A stretch of DNA of 64,000 bases from Platerodrilus igneus (lineage: Eukaryota; Arthropoda; Insecta; Coleoptera; Lycidae), in NCBI GenBank assembly GCA_036346225.1, contig JARFIW010001323.1, positions 620,001-684,000 of the forward strand, given 5' to 3'. A program made the position numbers and the translations under genes. Shown piece after piece: positions 11,414 to 23,207 of the stretch. Each line of letters opens with the position of its first letter. The first letter of the stretch is position 1. The notes below the pieces were generated by a model. It saw nothing but the letters and a program-made list of their open reading frames with translations. It did not search any database and was not told where the DNA came from.

Positions 11414-12966
11414 TACGAAGGCGTACAAGGGCCACAAAAAAATCGCTCTACTTATTTTAGTTAAATTTCGACGTCGATGTCGAAATTTATTAAATTTCGA
11501 CTTCGATCTCGAAATTTAGTTAAATTTCGACTTCGATCTCGAAATTTAGTTAAATTTCGACTTTTATGTCGAAATTTATTAAATTTCGACTTCGATGTCG
11601 AAATTTAGTTAAATTTCGACTTCGATCTCGAAATTTAGTTAAATTTCGACTTCGATTTCGAAATTTAGTTAAATTTCGACTTCGATCTCGAAATTTTTAA
11701 ATTTCGACTTCGATCTCGAAATTTAGTTAAATTTCGACTTCGATCTCGAGATTTAGTTAAATTTCGACTTCGATGTCAAAATTTAGTTAAATTTTGGAGT
11801 AATTTTCTTCAACAGTCTTAGATAATAATATTATACAATACAGGGCCGACACCATATTGACTTCGCTCGATTATTTTCTATTGGGTTATTTACTTAACCA
11901 ATAAATTTTTGACGAGTTAATAGAACACAATGCAAGAAGTACGACCTATGCCTGTGGAAGTTATTGATGAAGTTCAAAAAGAGTTCATAGACCGCCTTGG
12001 TCATTGTTAGGCCGTCAACGGGTTCCAATTCAAACATTTTCTGTAATTATTTGATATTTGTTTTCAATTTTTAGTAGATGTTTGTGTATAGTATAAATTC
12101 TATTTTCTGGAAATTTTCCTTATGTATCCCATATTCATATTTACTTCAATGTAAGTAGAAAAAATAGTCTTCTCAAATCCATAATAAAAATGGTGGTTGC
12201 ACTTTAAGAAAAATATAGATGACGTCATAACTCTCTCAAATATGACCGAAACAATGAAATAACATCAATAAATGACAATCTCTATAAATTCTTTGACATA
12301 TTTTTGTAATTTTTTAATAATTTTTACGGTTCCGTACGTTATAAGATATAACGGAACCTTTATAAGTTCACTCACGGATCCGTGCATTCGTCTGTCACAG
12401 AGGTTTTTCTTGAAAAATATGTTACGTAGGAATTTGAAGTTTGGCACAGTGCTAGATTTCTATTGCGCGCACATATATCGACAGTCAGAAAATAGTAAAA
12501 AATATTTTTAGATTAAAATGACGGGGGTCAATTCGTTCAAAAGAAAAAAAGTTTTAATAAATATATCGTATGAGGTATCATTTGAAAGAGGATTCTAAAA
12601 GGCTTCTAAAAATATTTTTTTTATAATGTTCGGTCCAGTAGTCTTTATGATATAGCTCAAAATGTGCCAAATATTATCGTCCCCCCCCCTTATTCTCCTA
12701 CATTCCAAAGCTAAAATTTTGATTTTAACAGTGATAGTAGCTATTGAGTCATAGATTATCGGAAAACTGCAGGGTTTTTTGACAGTGTATTAGTTGCTGG
12801 GAAAAATGTTTAAACACAGTAATAGACAACGTATTTACTAATAATGTATCAGTACAATGTGGGACAATATATTCATTTATCAGTTATCACAATCAAATTT
12901 GGATAAGATTTAAATATACATAAAAATAAAAACAGCTTAATTTGGTTTATTGATTGCTCACTGTAG
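11414..12966 (+). repeat. Left inverted arm of foldback-like element
   Basis: From 11414 the arm holds the palindromic minisatellite. A unique part follows (GGGCCGACACCATATTGACT, then ACGGTTCCGTACGTTATAAG near 12326 with the inverted ACGGAACC). The arm closes with TTGATTGCTCACTGTAG. Every segment recurs in reverse complement in the right arm with a few percent differences. Confidence 0.9.
11457..11795. repeat. Minisatellite, about 11 units of ~30 bp, each a palindrome
   Basis: Units are variants of TTAAATTTCGACTTCGAT followed by NTCGAAATTTAG. Each unit is close to its own reverse complement around TCGAT. The last units decay (GTCAAAATTT). The array sits about 40 bp inside the left terminus. 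Confidence 0.95.
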
Positions 12967-14273
12967 TTTTGGTACGGAACCCTAATAACGCAAGCTCGAC
13001 TCGCTTTTGTCTAACTTTTTATTTAGTTTATGGAATTTTTCCGTTACGTTCGCAAAGCACTAGTGTATAATCACATATTAATATTTGACGTATTAAAATT
13101 GCAATTGTTGCATTTAAATGCAACCACCAACCTACATAGTGGGGGGGGGGGCAAGAACATAAATTTTGTTCCGGGACCCCGAGTGGTTCTCGGCGGCCCT
13201 TCCCATATAACCAAACGGCTGACTATACTAACACAGAAAACACGTATTATGCGATATGAAAATGTCTTCCATAATTAATTTTTGTTGTTAACCGCATTCC
13301 AATTAAAACCAACAAAAAAGTAAAAAAATAGTCGACAGAAAAATGGTACATATCTGCAACCATTAAATAAATACCTCAAGCATGTTTTTATTCTATAGTA
13401 ATAAATAATTTTTTGTATTACACTTTTTTAAGCAATATGGACTGCTTGAACCACGCTAAAACAACGCTCATGTAATATGAATTAAACACAAGAGTTCTAA
13501 GAAATGGGATGGACAAGAAATCTTGATATTCATTTCTAAAGAACTCGTCCTTTTAAAATATTTTTTTTTTAATCAATCCGTTTAAAATTACTTTAATTTG
13601 AAATCGAGTATGTGTTATACAGATTGAGTTTTTTTTTTCATTTTTACTATGGACATCTTGGAAGCTGTTAAAGATAGAGAGACACTCAAATGGAAAAAGT
13701 AGTGCGGTTTTGTCTGTTAATTTCGCATGTGCTTTTCTGATTTAGAAAAGTTCCACGGATATCTAGATATTTTTAAAAACTTAGTATTGCAATTTTTTCA
13801 AATCCATCTGTATGTAGACTTTATTATTGACATTAGAGAAATAATGTAGATACAAAATTTGTAGATATTTTTATGCTGAATTAGAACGAGTGGCTAGAAA
13901 AATTATTTTTTTTAGCTTCATAACCTTAAATTTTTTAAATGGAAAGCATAGTTTTGCCCATGGGCCTGTTTAATAGCTTTTGTTTTGCCGATTTTACTCA
14001 TATAGCACATGATGGAGTTATTCTTGCAAATGACCAAAATATTGAGGTTTCTTTTATTTTACATAATGAACTAGTTACATTTCAATATGCAATCACAAAA
14101 GCAGACTTAGCAGCTGTATTTCTTCATCATAACAAAAGCTGGTAACAGGAAATATTAACTGATAAACAGATCATCCACATAACAACAACAACATACAATT
14201 TTAAATTATACGGATTAAAATCACAAAAACCTTGAAAGTATAATAAATGGAAACAAAACTAAAATACCAATAC
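12967..14273. other. Central spacer of foldback-like element
   Basis: About 1.3 kb between the inverted arms. It contains a G10 run at 13141-13150 and AT-rich DNA. The best frame is 13939-14145 (+), which has no recognised domain. No transposase motif was seen on either strand. Confidence 0.6.
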
Positions 14274-14680
14274 TACAGTGAGCAATTAATAAACCAAATT
14301 AAGCTGTTTTTATTTTTATATATATTTAAATCTTATCCAAATTTGATTGTGATAACTGATAAATGAATATATTGTCCCACATTGTACTGGTACATTATTA
14401 GTAAATACGTTATCCATTACTGTGTTTAAACATTTTTTCCCAGCAACTAATACACTGTCAAAAAAACCTGCAGTTTTCCGATAATCTATGACTCAATAGC
14501 TGCTATCACTACTAAAATAAAAATTTTAGCTTTGGAAATGTATGAGAATAAGGGGAGAACGATAATTTTTGGCACATTTTGAGCTATATCATAAAGACTA
14601 CTGGACCGAACATTCTAAAAAAAATATTTTTAGAAGCCTTTTAGAATCCTCTTTCAAATGATACCTCATACGATATATTT
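14274..14680 (-). repeat. Right inverted arm, inner part
   Basis: Reverse complement of about 12555-12966, including TCCGATAATCTATGACTCAA and TGATACCTCATACGATATAT. It breaks off at 14680 where LINE-derived sequence begins and resumes at 17016. Confidence 0.9.
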
Positions 14681-15335
14681 CATCATCATTAGGTTTTCAG
14701 TCCTAGAACTGATTAGACGCGTACCATCATTGTTCCCTATTCTGAACTAACCTACAGATTTGCCTGAAATATGCATAGTTTGCATCTATAACTGTCTGAT
14801 CTAAGTCTACATCTACCTGTTTTTTCCTATCTCTGCTTGTAATATATCACATACTATTCCCCAAAAATGCCTTAGAACGTATTCCGCCCCACTATTTCTC
14901 TTTTTCCCCAGATATCCTTGTTCCCCTACTATTTCTGTAACTTATTTGTTATCATCTTTGTCTGTCCATGCTATCGTCCTTATACATCTGAAGCACATCA
15001 TTTCAAAAGGCTGCTGCCGTTTTTCTGTCTGCGTTTCAGACTTCCCGTATTTCATAGGCATACTGTGCTGTGCTCCACACATATGCTTTCAACAATTTTC
15101 TTCTTATTCTATGTTTGTTGTTTTTCCTCATAGGCAATGTTCTTTCTTGTTAGATGCAGTTCGATCACTTTCTATTGTTTTACAGTTATATGCCCTATTT
15201 CTCCCACCTTCAATGGTTGTGAAGGGAGGTAAGCAGTCTGTGGCTGCCAAGTTCCCCCAACACTTAACCATTTGGCGATTTAATATATTTTCCAATTTAT
15301 CTTTTCGCACAGTCAACATTAGTTGCAGGTATTTC
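14681..15335 (-). mobile_element. LINE 3' fragment, subfamily II
   Basis: On the minus strand it ends in CTAATGATGATGA, an RTE-style repeat tail. It shares long stretches with the LINE split by Gypsy B (21281-21586 and 29648-30010), for example AACTAATGTTGACTGTGCGA, CGAACTGCATCTAACAAGAA and the region corresponding to the WCYRRM C-terminal domain. Stops are frequent. Confidence 0.75.
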
Positions 15336-15440
15336 GCAGCCATTAGGTTTTCCGTCTCAAAACTGGTTGGACACGTACCTGCACTTATTTATATTCTGAG
15401 CTAGCCTACTTAGTTCCCTGAAATTCTCACACAGCATGTG
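15336..15440 (-). mobile_element. LINE 3'-end fragment, subfamily I
   Basis: The minus strand reads AGGCTAGCTCAGAATA then GTACGTGTCCAACCAGTTTT and GACGGAAAACCTAATG, matching the 3' end of the LINE at 20336-21280. It abuts the subfamily II fragment. Confidence 0.75.
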
Positions 15441-16261
15441 TATTCAGGTTAATCTTCTTTGGGAATTAAACCCCTCATAGTTTTTAAAATCAACTTTATT
15501 TAAGTTTCGATCCATGACCTAGGATCGTTGTCAAAATAATAATAAAAACTTCAAGTTTGACATTTATGACATAAATTGAAGATGACTTTGATTTATTGAT
15601 GTTTGAAATATTTGGTTTGAGTATACTAAGCAAAAATTTTTAAAGTTTAATAGAATGATTACCTTCAATTTGTGTTGCGATCTGGGATCGGCTTTCTTTA
15701 GGTAGCCAATACGCTTAACGTGAAATCAGCTGATTAATTTTTATTGGTGAATTTCATATAAATTCAATAACTTGGAATTGGAAAACATTTTTTAACATGT
15801 TTTTATTGATACAATTGAGAGATGGTTATTAAAGAAGTGTGCGATTGCATTATTGAAAGGCTTAAGTAGTCGTTTTTTTTTAATATTTATTTTGAGGGGG
15901 AAAATTCATTATGATTTAAGTTACCTCTTTGGTAGATTTTAACATGGTTCTGAGGCGACTCTATGGCGAGTTTACACTTGTCAGATACCAATGTTGTTCA
16001 ACGGAGATTGTATATGGTTTTGAGGTAACCTTATTGTGGATTTATACTTGTCAGATACCAATGCTGTTTTACAAGGGTTGTTAATATGCTTATTTTTATA
16101 TAATTAGTTATTTTATGTATAAATAGAAATCATGTATGTAGGCTGTATTTCATGTTAATATTGCAAGGAAAACCCAGACACTTAGACATTTGCCGAAATA
16201 ATGGTTTTCCAGTAAATCCTTTCACACACTTAACATTATTCGAGAATATTGCCCAACCAAT
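15441..16261. other. Unassigned sequence with a relative of the 42554-42698 hairpin arm
   Basis: About 15447-15520 (TTAATCTTCTTTGGGAAT through TTTCGATCCATGACCTAGG) resembles one arm and the loop of the hairpin at 42554-42698. The rest is AT-rich, with a repeated phrase TTGTCAGATACCAATG at about 15980 and 16050. No gene was seen. Confidence 0.5.
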
Positions 16262-16970
16262 TCTTGTAGTTACTTATAATAATCATCATGTTTAAGCACA
16301 GTTATCTTTTCGTCATTAGTTTATCCATCTTGTGATTGGTTGGATGCGTACCTCCATTGATTTCTATTCTGGGCTAGCCTACACATCTCCCTGAAACCTC
16401 TACAGCCTACATCTTTTACTATCTGTGTGCAGTAGTCTAATCTAGGTCTGCCTCTTCTTCTCTTTTTTCCTATCTCTGCTTCTAATATATTCCGCACTAT
16501 TCCCTCATGCCGTAGTATGTGGCCTATCATCCTATCTCTCCTATTTTTTACCGTTTTCCACATATTTCTTTCTTCCCCTACCATTTTTAGTACCTCTTCG
16601 TTCTTAACTTTGTCTGTCCATAATATCTTCATCATACGCCTGTAACACCACATTTCGAAGGCTTCTACCTTTTTCTTGTCTGCTTCTCCTACTGTCCAGG
16701 CTTCACAGCCGTACAGTGCTGTGCTCTACACATATGTTTTAAGCAATCTTTTCCTTGTTTCTATGTTTGTGGTCTTTGAGCACAGTAGTTACTTTTTCTT
16801 GTTAAATGTAGCACGCCCTTGTGCTAATCTTTGTTTTATATCTTTTGTGCTTTTCCCATCTTGCGTTATTTGGCTTCTTAGGTAGCAGAAATCCTTAACC
16901 TTTGCAAACTAGAACTTTAGTTTTAGTTTTGTTAATTTTCATACCGTATCTCTCTGTTAGAACCGTTTCC
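16262..16970 (-). mobile_element. RTE-like LINE 3' fragment, subfamily I
   Basis: The frame 16321-16653 reads MWCYRRMMKILWTDKV, later GHILRHEGIVRNILEAEIG and the basic KKRRRGRPRLDYCTQ, the C-terminal domain of RTE-type endonuclease-reverse transcriptases. It is nearly the same protein as 20823-21194. Upstream to about 16970 is RT-end sequence with stops. The tail matches that of the 20336-21280 copy (AATGACGAAAA, then GATGATTATTATAA). Confidence 0.85.
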
Positions 16971-17015
16971 ATTTCATTAATTTCATATATTTCATATTTC
17001 ATATTTCATATATTT

Positions 17016-18148
17016 ATTAAAACTTTTTTTCTTTTGAACGAATTGACCCCCGTCATTTTAATCTAAAAATATTTTTTACTATTTTCTGACTGTCGATATA
17101 TGTGCGCGCCATAAAAATCTAGCACTGTGCCAAACTTCAAATTCCTACGTAACATATTTTTCGAGAAAAACCTCTGTGACAGACGAACGGACGGATCCGT
17201 GAGTGACCTTATAAAGGTTCCGTTATTTCTTATAACGTACGGAACCGTAAAAATTATTAAAAAATTACAAAAATATGTCAAACGATTTATAGAGATTGTC
17301 ATGTATTGATGTTATTTCATTGTTTCGGTCATATTTGAGAGAGTTATGACGTCATCTATATTTTTCTTAAAAAGCAACCACCATTTTTATTATGGATTTG
17401 AGAATACTGCTTTTTTCTACTTACATTGAAGTAAATATGAATATGGGATACATAAGGAAAATTTCCAGAAAATAGAATTTATACTATACACAAACATCTA
17501 CTAAAAATTGAAAACAAATATCAAATAATTACAGAAAATGTTTGAATTAGAACCCGTTGACGGCCTAACAATGACCAAGGTGGTCTATAAACTCTTATTG
17601 AACTTTATCAATAACTTCCACAGGCATACGTCGTACTTCTTGCATTGTGTTCTATTAACTCGTCAAAAATTTATTGATTAAGTAAATAACCCAATAGAAA
17701 ATAATCGAGCGAAGTCAATATGGTGTCGGCCCTGTATTGGGGTACAATATCCATTTATAATATTATTATCTAAGACTGTTGAAGGAAATTGCTCCAAAAT
17801 TTAACTAAATTTCGACATCGAAGTCGAAATTTAACTAAATTTCGAGATCGAAGTCGAAATTTAACTAAATTTCGAAATCGAAGTCGAAATTTAATAAATT
17901 TCGACATCGAAGTCGAAATTTAACTAAATTTTGAGATCGAAGTTGAAATTTAACTAAATTTCGAGATCGAAGTCGAAATTTAATAAATTTCGACATAAAA
18001 GTCGAAATTTAACTAAATTTCGAGATCGAAGTCGAAATTTAACTAAATTTTGAGATCGAAGTCGAATTTAACTAAATTTCGACATCGACGTCGAAATTTA
18101 ACTAAAATAAGTAGAGCGATTTTTTTGTGGCCCTTGTACGCCTTCGTA
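17016..18148 (-). repeat. Right inverted arm, outer part
   Basis: Reverse complement of 11414-12550, ending CCCTTGTACGCCTTCGTA. Differences from the left arm are few (for example GCGCGCCATAAAAATCTAG versus CTAGATTTCTATTGCGCGC). Confidence 0.9.
17795..18110. repeat. Palindromic minisatellite of the right arm
   Basis: About ten units of AACTAAATTTCGAGATCGA plus AGTCGAAATTT. It is the inverted counterpart of 11457-11795, with its own pattern of unit variants. Confidence 0.95.
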
Positions 18149-18159
18149 CAATCCAATAC

Positions 18160-20335
18160 AGAAGTAAGGTAAAGTGGGGTACGTGTGTACCAAAATTCTT
18201 AAAGTTCATGTTTAGATCGAGGTTTTAAAGACAGTATTTATAATGTCAGTCACTTTGGGGGTTATATAAACTTACAGGTGTTACCCACATGTATACAACA
18301 TTTCAACTGTATTCATTAAAAATTCTACAATGTATCACTATTTTTTATTTTTAAAGTCCCATATTACACACTTACCCCGCAGAGCGGGGTAAGTGTGTAA
18401 ACTTTTTACAACTACAACATGTTAAGTGTAATTTTGATATATGGCAAGTGTGTAAAAGTACCAAATGGTAACTCTTAGAATTTGCTTGGAGAACTTTATT
18501 AAATGTTAAACTCTTACATATATAAACTTTTATTACTCAGGTCACAGACTCTTTAGATGCGTTGAAAATAAATATTAACAATAACATAAGAAAATTGGTT
18601 AATAATAAGTAATATTAATTTCTTATTACACATTAAAATGATCAAATCCTAATCCGAAGCGGTGTAGTCCTCTCTTAGTAACGATTGGTTTAGGAAATAT
18701 CAATACAATGTTGGAAATTGCAATATAACAACGCTCGTCTGGATCTGCCATATAAAAGAATGTGACATATTGAAATGTCGTGACGGTATTTTTCTCATAA
18801 ATTTCACTTCTTCTTCATCATTGTCTTTTTTATCGACATAATTTGGCCAATATAATGTTGCAGAGTTTTTTTAGTTATACACTTTACCAGTACCCAATCT
18901 TCAATATCTGGTTCAACTTTTTGTATGTTCTCTTCTACTATAATTCGTGTTCGTGATAATCAATGTCATCATCACTCCTTTCGTAAACAATTTTCTGTTC
19001 AGATCAACTTTCTAGATCCGAAACATCTATGATTTTATTGTTTTTTGATTATTTCTTATTGTGAATATTTTGCAAGTGTTGATCGAAACCGGTAAGAATT
19101 TCTGCACTACTTGCTACTTTTCTTTTGGATTTCTTAACATCATCTGCTCAGTGCGGCCTTATGTTGAGGAGGTGTTCTTCAAAAGAAACGTCTGTTTTTG
19201 TATCGAAAATTGAAGGCAGTTCGTGCATTATTGATGTATTTGAAACTGAACCAATGGGTGCTTCTGATTCATTCTCTTCTAATATAGGTCATATTTTCCT
19301 TGGAATTTTCCTTAATGGAGTTATTTCACCTTTTCAGTGCAAATGGATCGTACTGTTTTTCTGAAATAACATTATCATTGAAGAGAACAATACCACCCTT
19401 TTGGAATCCACTGGTATTAATACTAAAGAGTTTCGTTGGTATTCTCTGACCTTGATGGTGCCGTTGCCATTGAACAAGTTCAGCATCCCATTTTGCCTTT
19501 AGTGAGCGCGTGACATATAAATCACGGGCTGAAGTAAATGACTTGAGTGATGCGGTAATTTCAATATAACAACATCGTTTTGAATGGCTCATAAAATCAA
19601 TCGTTCATGTGATACATGACCATCGTATATTAATAATACCAGTCTTAAATTACCAATTTCTTGCAGAAAATTCTTTTCAAAATTCTTTAAAAATATGTCG
19701 GAATCCATCCAACCATTCGCCATAGCAGCATATGTAGTTCCTGGAAAGCATTTGTCTGCTGGAGCAATCCACCCATCCCATATGTTCTTTCCCTTAAAAA
19801 TTATTAATGGAGGTGCTTTGAGTCCTGTTGCACTTGCTGTCAACGACACTTATATTTTTGTGCCCTGTGCCTGCTGTGGTTCTTGATCATGCACTACCTT
19901 TTTATCAAACGACCTTCGTTTTTGATGGATCGTACAAAAAGCAGTTTCATCCAAATTTCAGATGCGATGTGGTTTGTCATTTAAATCCAGATTTTCCAGA
20001 GTTTTTTTAACAATTGAAAATATTCGTTTATTACAAACAGATCTAAACATCTTTTGCGAGCATACTCAATTGATTGAGGCTTTTTGGGTGATAGATTGTC
20101 TTTTAGCAAAACCTAAAACTAATCTTCCCCGGGTACACCATGCTTAAATGGGGTTTTCAACTCATTGCGCTTAAAATATTCATCAACAATTCTTATGATC
20201 TCTTGCCTACTTAGTCCCCATCACCACTTTTCTATAGTTTTTAAACTTTGTGCTAGAATCTTTTCATCTCCTAAGGGAATTGTTGTGCTTCTACCTTGAA
20301 TACTACTTTTTCCCTTGTAAACCGCAGTAATAGAA
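18160..20335 (-). pseudogene. pogo/Tigger-like transposase relic
   Basis: Minus-strand pieces in order: an N-terminal HTH-like part at 20221-20445 (AVYKGKSSIQGRSTTIPLGD, then LKTIEKWW), catalytic-domain text at 19589-19849 (PPLIIFKGKNIWDGWIAPAD, then LVLLIYDGHVSHE), and a C-terminal part at 19326-19592 (KAKWDAELVQWQRHHQGQRI, then YDPFALKR). These match pogo-group DDE transposases of the Tc1/mariner superfamily. Many stops and frameshifts break it, and an LPPH.SHLLQPLD-like segment is truncated. A GGTAAAGTGGGGTAC motif at 18167 may be a terminus. The 5' end is cut by the LINE at 20336. Confidence 0.8.
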
Positions 20336-21280
20336 TTAGAGCAGCAACATAGAGAAGTAAATATTAGGAAAGTGGTGAGGCAGGGATGTGCCCTATCCTC
20401 ATTAATTTTTAACTTGTACATTAAAGATGCAATGAATATTGGCAATTACATGAAGACATTTAGAATTATTATGCAGGGACGAACGATTGATATGCTTAGA
20501 TTTGCAAATGATATAGCGGTATTATCATCTAGCAACGAAGAGTTAGAAGATACTCTTAATGAAGTGGAAACTATTCTGACAGAGAGATACGGTATGAAAA
20601 TTAACAAAAATAAATCAAAAAGAAGAATACAAATAGTTAATGAAAACTTACAAGAGGTTAAGGATTTCTGCCACTTAGGAAGCCAAATAACGCAGGACGG
20701 GAAAAGCGCAAAAGATATAAAATAAAGATAAGCGCAAGGTTGTGCTACATTCAACAAGAAAAAGCAACTACTGTGTTCAAGAACAGCAAACATAGAAACA
20801 AGGAAAAGATTGCTTAAAACATATGTCTGGAGCACAGCACTGTGAAGTCTGGACAGTAGGAGAAACGGACAAGAAAAAGGTAGAAGCACTTGAAATGTGG
20901 TGCTACAGACGTATGATGAAGATATTATGGACAGACAAAGTTAAGAACAAAAAAGTACTAAAAATGGTAGGGGAAGAAAGAAATATGTGGAAAACAGTAA
21001 AAAATAGGAGAGATAGGACGATAGGCTACATGCTAAGGCATGAGGGAATAGTGCGGAATATATTAGAAGCAGAAATAGGAAAAAAGAGAGGTAGAGGTAG
21101 ACCTAGGTTAGACTATTGCACACAGGTAGTGAAAGATGTAGGCTATGGGAATTTTAGGGAAATGTGCAGGCTAGCTCAGAATAGAAATAAGTGAAGGTAC
21201 GTGCCCAACCAATTTCAAGACGGAAAACCTAATGACGAAAAAATAATTGCACTTAAATCTGATGATTATTATAAACAACT
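20336..21280 (+). mobile_element. 5'-truncated RTE-like LINE, subfamily I
   Basis: 20372-20725 encodes the middle of a reverse transcriptase: VRQGCALSSLIFNLYI, MLRFANDIAVL (FADD changed to FAND, so a catalytic aspartate is lost), and GMKINKNKSK. After a frameshift, 20823-21194 gives the C-terminal WCYRRMMKILWTDKV and RGRGRPRLDYCTQ domain. Insertion is into the pogo-like relic. The tail is GATGATTATTATAA. Confidence 0.88.
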
Positions 21281-21586
21281 ACAGGTGTTAGTTTTGAAAT
21301 ATTTTCAACTAATGTTGATTGTGCGAAAAGATATATTGAAACACTATTAATTCGACAAATATTGAAGTGCCGGGATGTTGGTAGCTACAGGCTGCTTAAC
21401 CCTCTTCACTTACTACTGATGATCGAGGAAATAGGGTATAAATTTGTAAACAATAGTAGGAGAACCGAACTGCATCTAACAAGAAAGAGCAGCTGCTATG
21501 TTAAAAAACAACATACATAGAAATAAGGAAAAAAGTGTTGAAAGCATATGTGTGGATCACAGCACAGTACGTCTATGAAATAGGGG
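21281..21586 (+). mobile_element. LINE subfamily II, left part (split by Gypsy B)
   Basis: Similar to the reverse complement of 15050-15330 (CAACTAATGTTGATTGTGCG; GAACTGCATCTAACAAGAAA). It stops in ATAGGGG at 21586 and continues after the Gypsy insert at 29648. Confidence 0.8.
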
Positions 21587-23103
21587 TGTTACGGTCGTAA
21601 TTTTCATAACGACATTTGCATTTAGCAGTGTACTTCAAAAGTATATTCTTTCCAAATTAGATTGTATGAATTCGAATAGTGATAGCACGCCGTGTTATCA
21701 GGTACCGGTTCCCGGACTAGCTTTGATGGTCTCAACACAATATTCTTGATTACACTCTTGATTCGAATCGAGCAATTTTAATTACGCCGTTGGAACGTTG
21801 TATTTCCTCCTTTATTGAAAGGGTTTTGGCGGATTAATTGAAGGAAATTATTCGTTGTGATTTGAAATAATTTTCTTATTTCCTTATTGGGATTTCGGCG
21901 ATTCGTAAGTATCGAAGAATTTTTCAAATAGATAACTTTTATGCTATTGTAGATCTAAAGTGAATCCTCGACCGTTGTATTTGGTGACCACTTGTACATT
22001 TTTCGTTTGTTGTTTTGTACTGGACCCGGAATTGACCGGTAAGAAGTCGTGAATATATTAATGGAAGTTATAGGTTATAAATTTTAGGGTTCCAAGTTCC
22101 AAGTGCCAAGTTCCAAGTTCTAAGTCTTCAAATCCCAGTTTGCAGTTTTCAGTCTCGATCTGCAGTTTTCAGTTTAGCCCCAATAATAGCTCCAGTCGTT
22201 ATTTTGCCGTCGCAACCCTTAGTTGGCTTATGCTAAGATCAGCTTACAACGACTAGTGCAGCTGTGGGTGAGTCGTTCCACATTTAATTTTTCTACTGCA
22301 ACCGTCTGGTTGATATTGCTTGTTGAAGATTTTTTCTTTCTTTTTTACATTTAATAACACTTTACTGAAGACTGTTTTGTTTACACAATTATTATAGGGT
22401 GGGTTCAGATTTACTAATTTGTAATTTACATTATTCACAATTTTAACACGTGTGTGAAGTTTAGCCAATGCACCGATCATTATAGGTATAATTATAGTCT
22501 ATACCAATGCCCTCAGCGTTCAAGGGTCAATCTACGAGGATCCTGGTATACCACCCTTAACATTATTTAATAGTCATTCTGTTCTGCCATCTTGGCGCAG
22601 ATTTGTTTCAATAGGTTGGCTGAATTGCGTTAAATATAATAGTAAAAGTAGCAGTAAGAGTTATACAATCAGGTTATTTGCTGTTTGTTTATTGGAAATT
22701 ACACCATAACAAGTGGGTGGGTAATTGGAGCCTTTTTATATGTTTACTGTTGTTATAAATATATTATATGTTTGTAGTAAAGTGTCAATACTGTATGTAA
22801 AAGATAGTTTTGTATTACTCGAGTGTGAGGTGTGAGGAGAATTTTTGCTGATTTGGGTGTTACAGGTAAGCGTGAGGATTTCCTATTTCAGTCCCGTCGG
22901 AGCACAGCTGTTATAGATCTAGGTGGCGCTCATTTGGCTGGTTGTTTATGGTCTACCCCACCCCGGCCTCAGTACTGGGTTGGTCCAGGGCATATGGACG
23001 CTGTTGACTCCGACTACCCGGAAAGGTACTATTTGCCCTTTCCTCTTTTGTGATTGAACTATATCGAGTACGTCCCTGTGTTGTGTTGTTTTGTAGCGTC
23101 ACA
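21587..23103 (+). repeat. 5' LTR of Gypsy element B
   Basis: 1517 bp, TGTTACGGTCG to TTTTGTAGCGTCACA. It contains a run of near-repeats (GTTCCAAGTTCCAAGTGCCA near 22088, and CAGTTTTCAGT repeated near 22145). It is the direct counterpart of 28129-29643. Confidence 0.95.
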
Positions 23104-23107
23104 TTTT

Positions 23108-23125
23108 TGGCGCCCAACGTGAAGG
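23108..23125 (+). other. Primer-binding site of element B
   Basis: TGGCGCCCAACGTGAAGG begins four bases after the LTR end. The TGG start and position are diagnostic. The same core (in reverse) occurs at 35163-35180. Confidence 0.9.
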
Positions 23126-23207
23126 CTTGTTTTGTTTCTGATTTATATCGCTGGTTGCTAATCAAAACATTTGTTTTGAATTGAAGTGTTGAATTTTGTT
23201 AATCGAT

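Larger units (their letters stand above)
14681..17007. mobile_element. Block of LINE-derived fragments inserted into the right arm
   Basis: The 8-bp sequence ATATATTT stands at 14673-14680 and again at 17008-17015, flanking the block as a target duplication. In the intact left arm the corresponding sequence is uninterrupted. The block holds three minus-strand 3' fragments of related LINEs plus unassigned sequence. Confidence 0.75.
11414..18148. mobile_element. Foldback-like DNA element with ~1.55-kb inverted arms
   Basis: The left arm (11414-12966) and right arm (14274-14680 plus 17016-18148) are inverted copies starting TACGAAGGCGTACAAGGGCC and ending in its complement. CAATCC occurs directly before 11414 (11408-11413) and directly after 18148 (18149-18154), a perfect 6-bp duplication. 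The arms carry outer arrays of palindromic ~30-bp repeats. The 1.3-kb centre (12967-14273) shows no transposase, so the copy is non-autonomous. Long inverted arms with inner tandem repeats recall Drosophila Foldback elements, but those make 9-bp duplications. I cannot assign the superfamily. Confidence 0.85.

Noticed and set aside
13141..13150. Poly-G run in the foldback centre as a G-quadruplex or telomere-like signal
   Set aside because: A single run of ten G without further G-tracts. More likely homopolymer slippage.
14946..15404. 152-codon plus-strand frame
   Set aside because: It is the antisense shadow of a LINE 3' fragment.
22253..23053. Short frames repeated in both LTRs of Gypsy B (also 28833-29593) as accessory genes
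   Set aside because: They occur only because the LTR is duplicated. No start context or domain, and they overlap regulatory LTR sequence.
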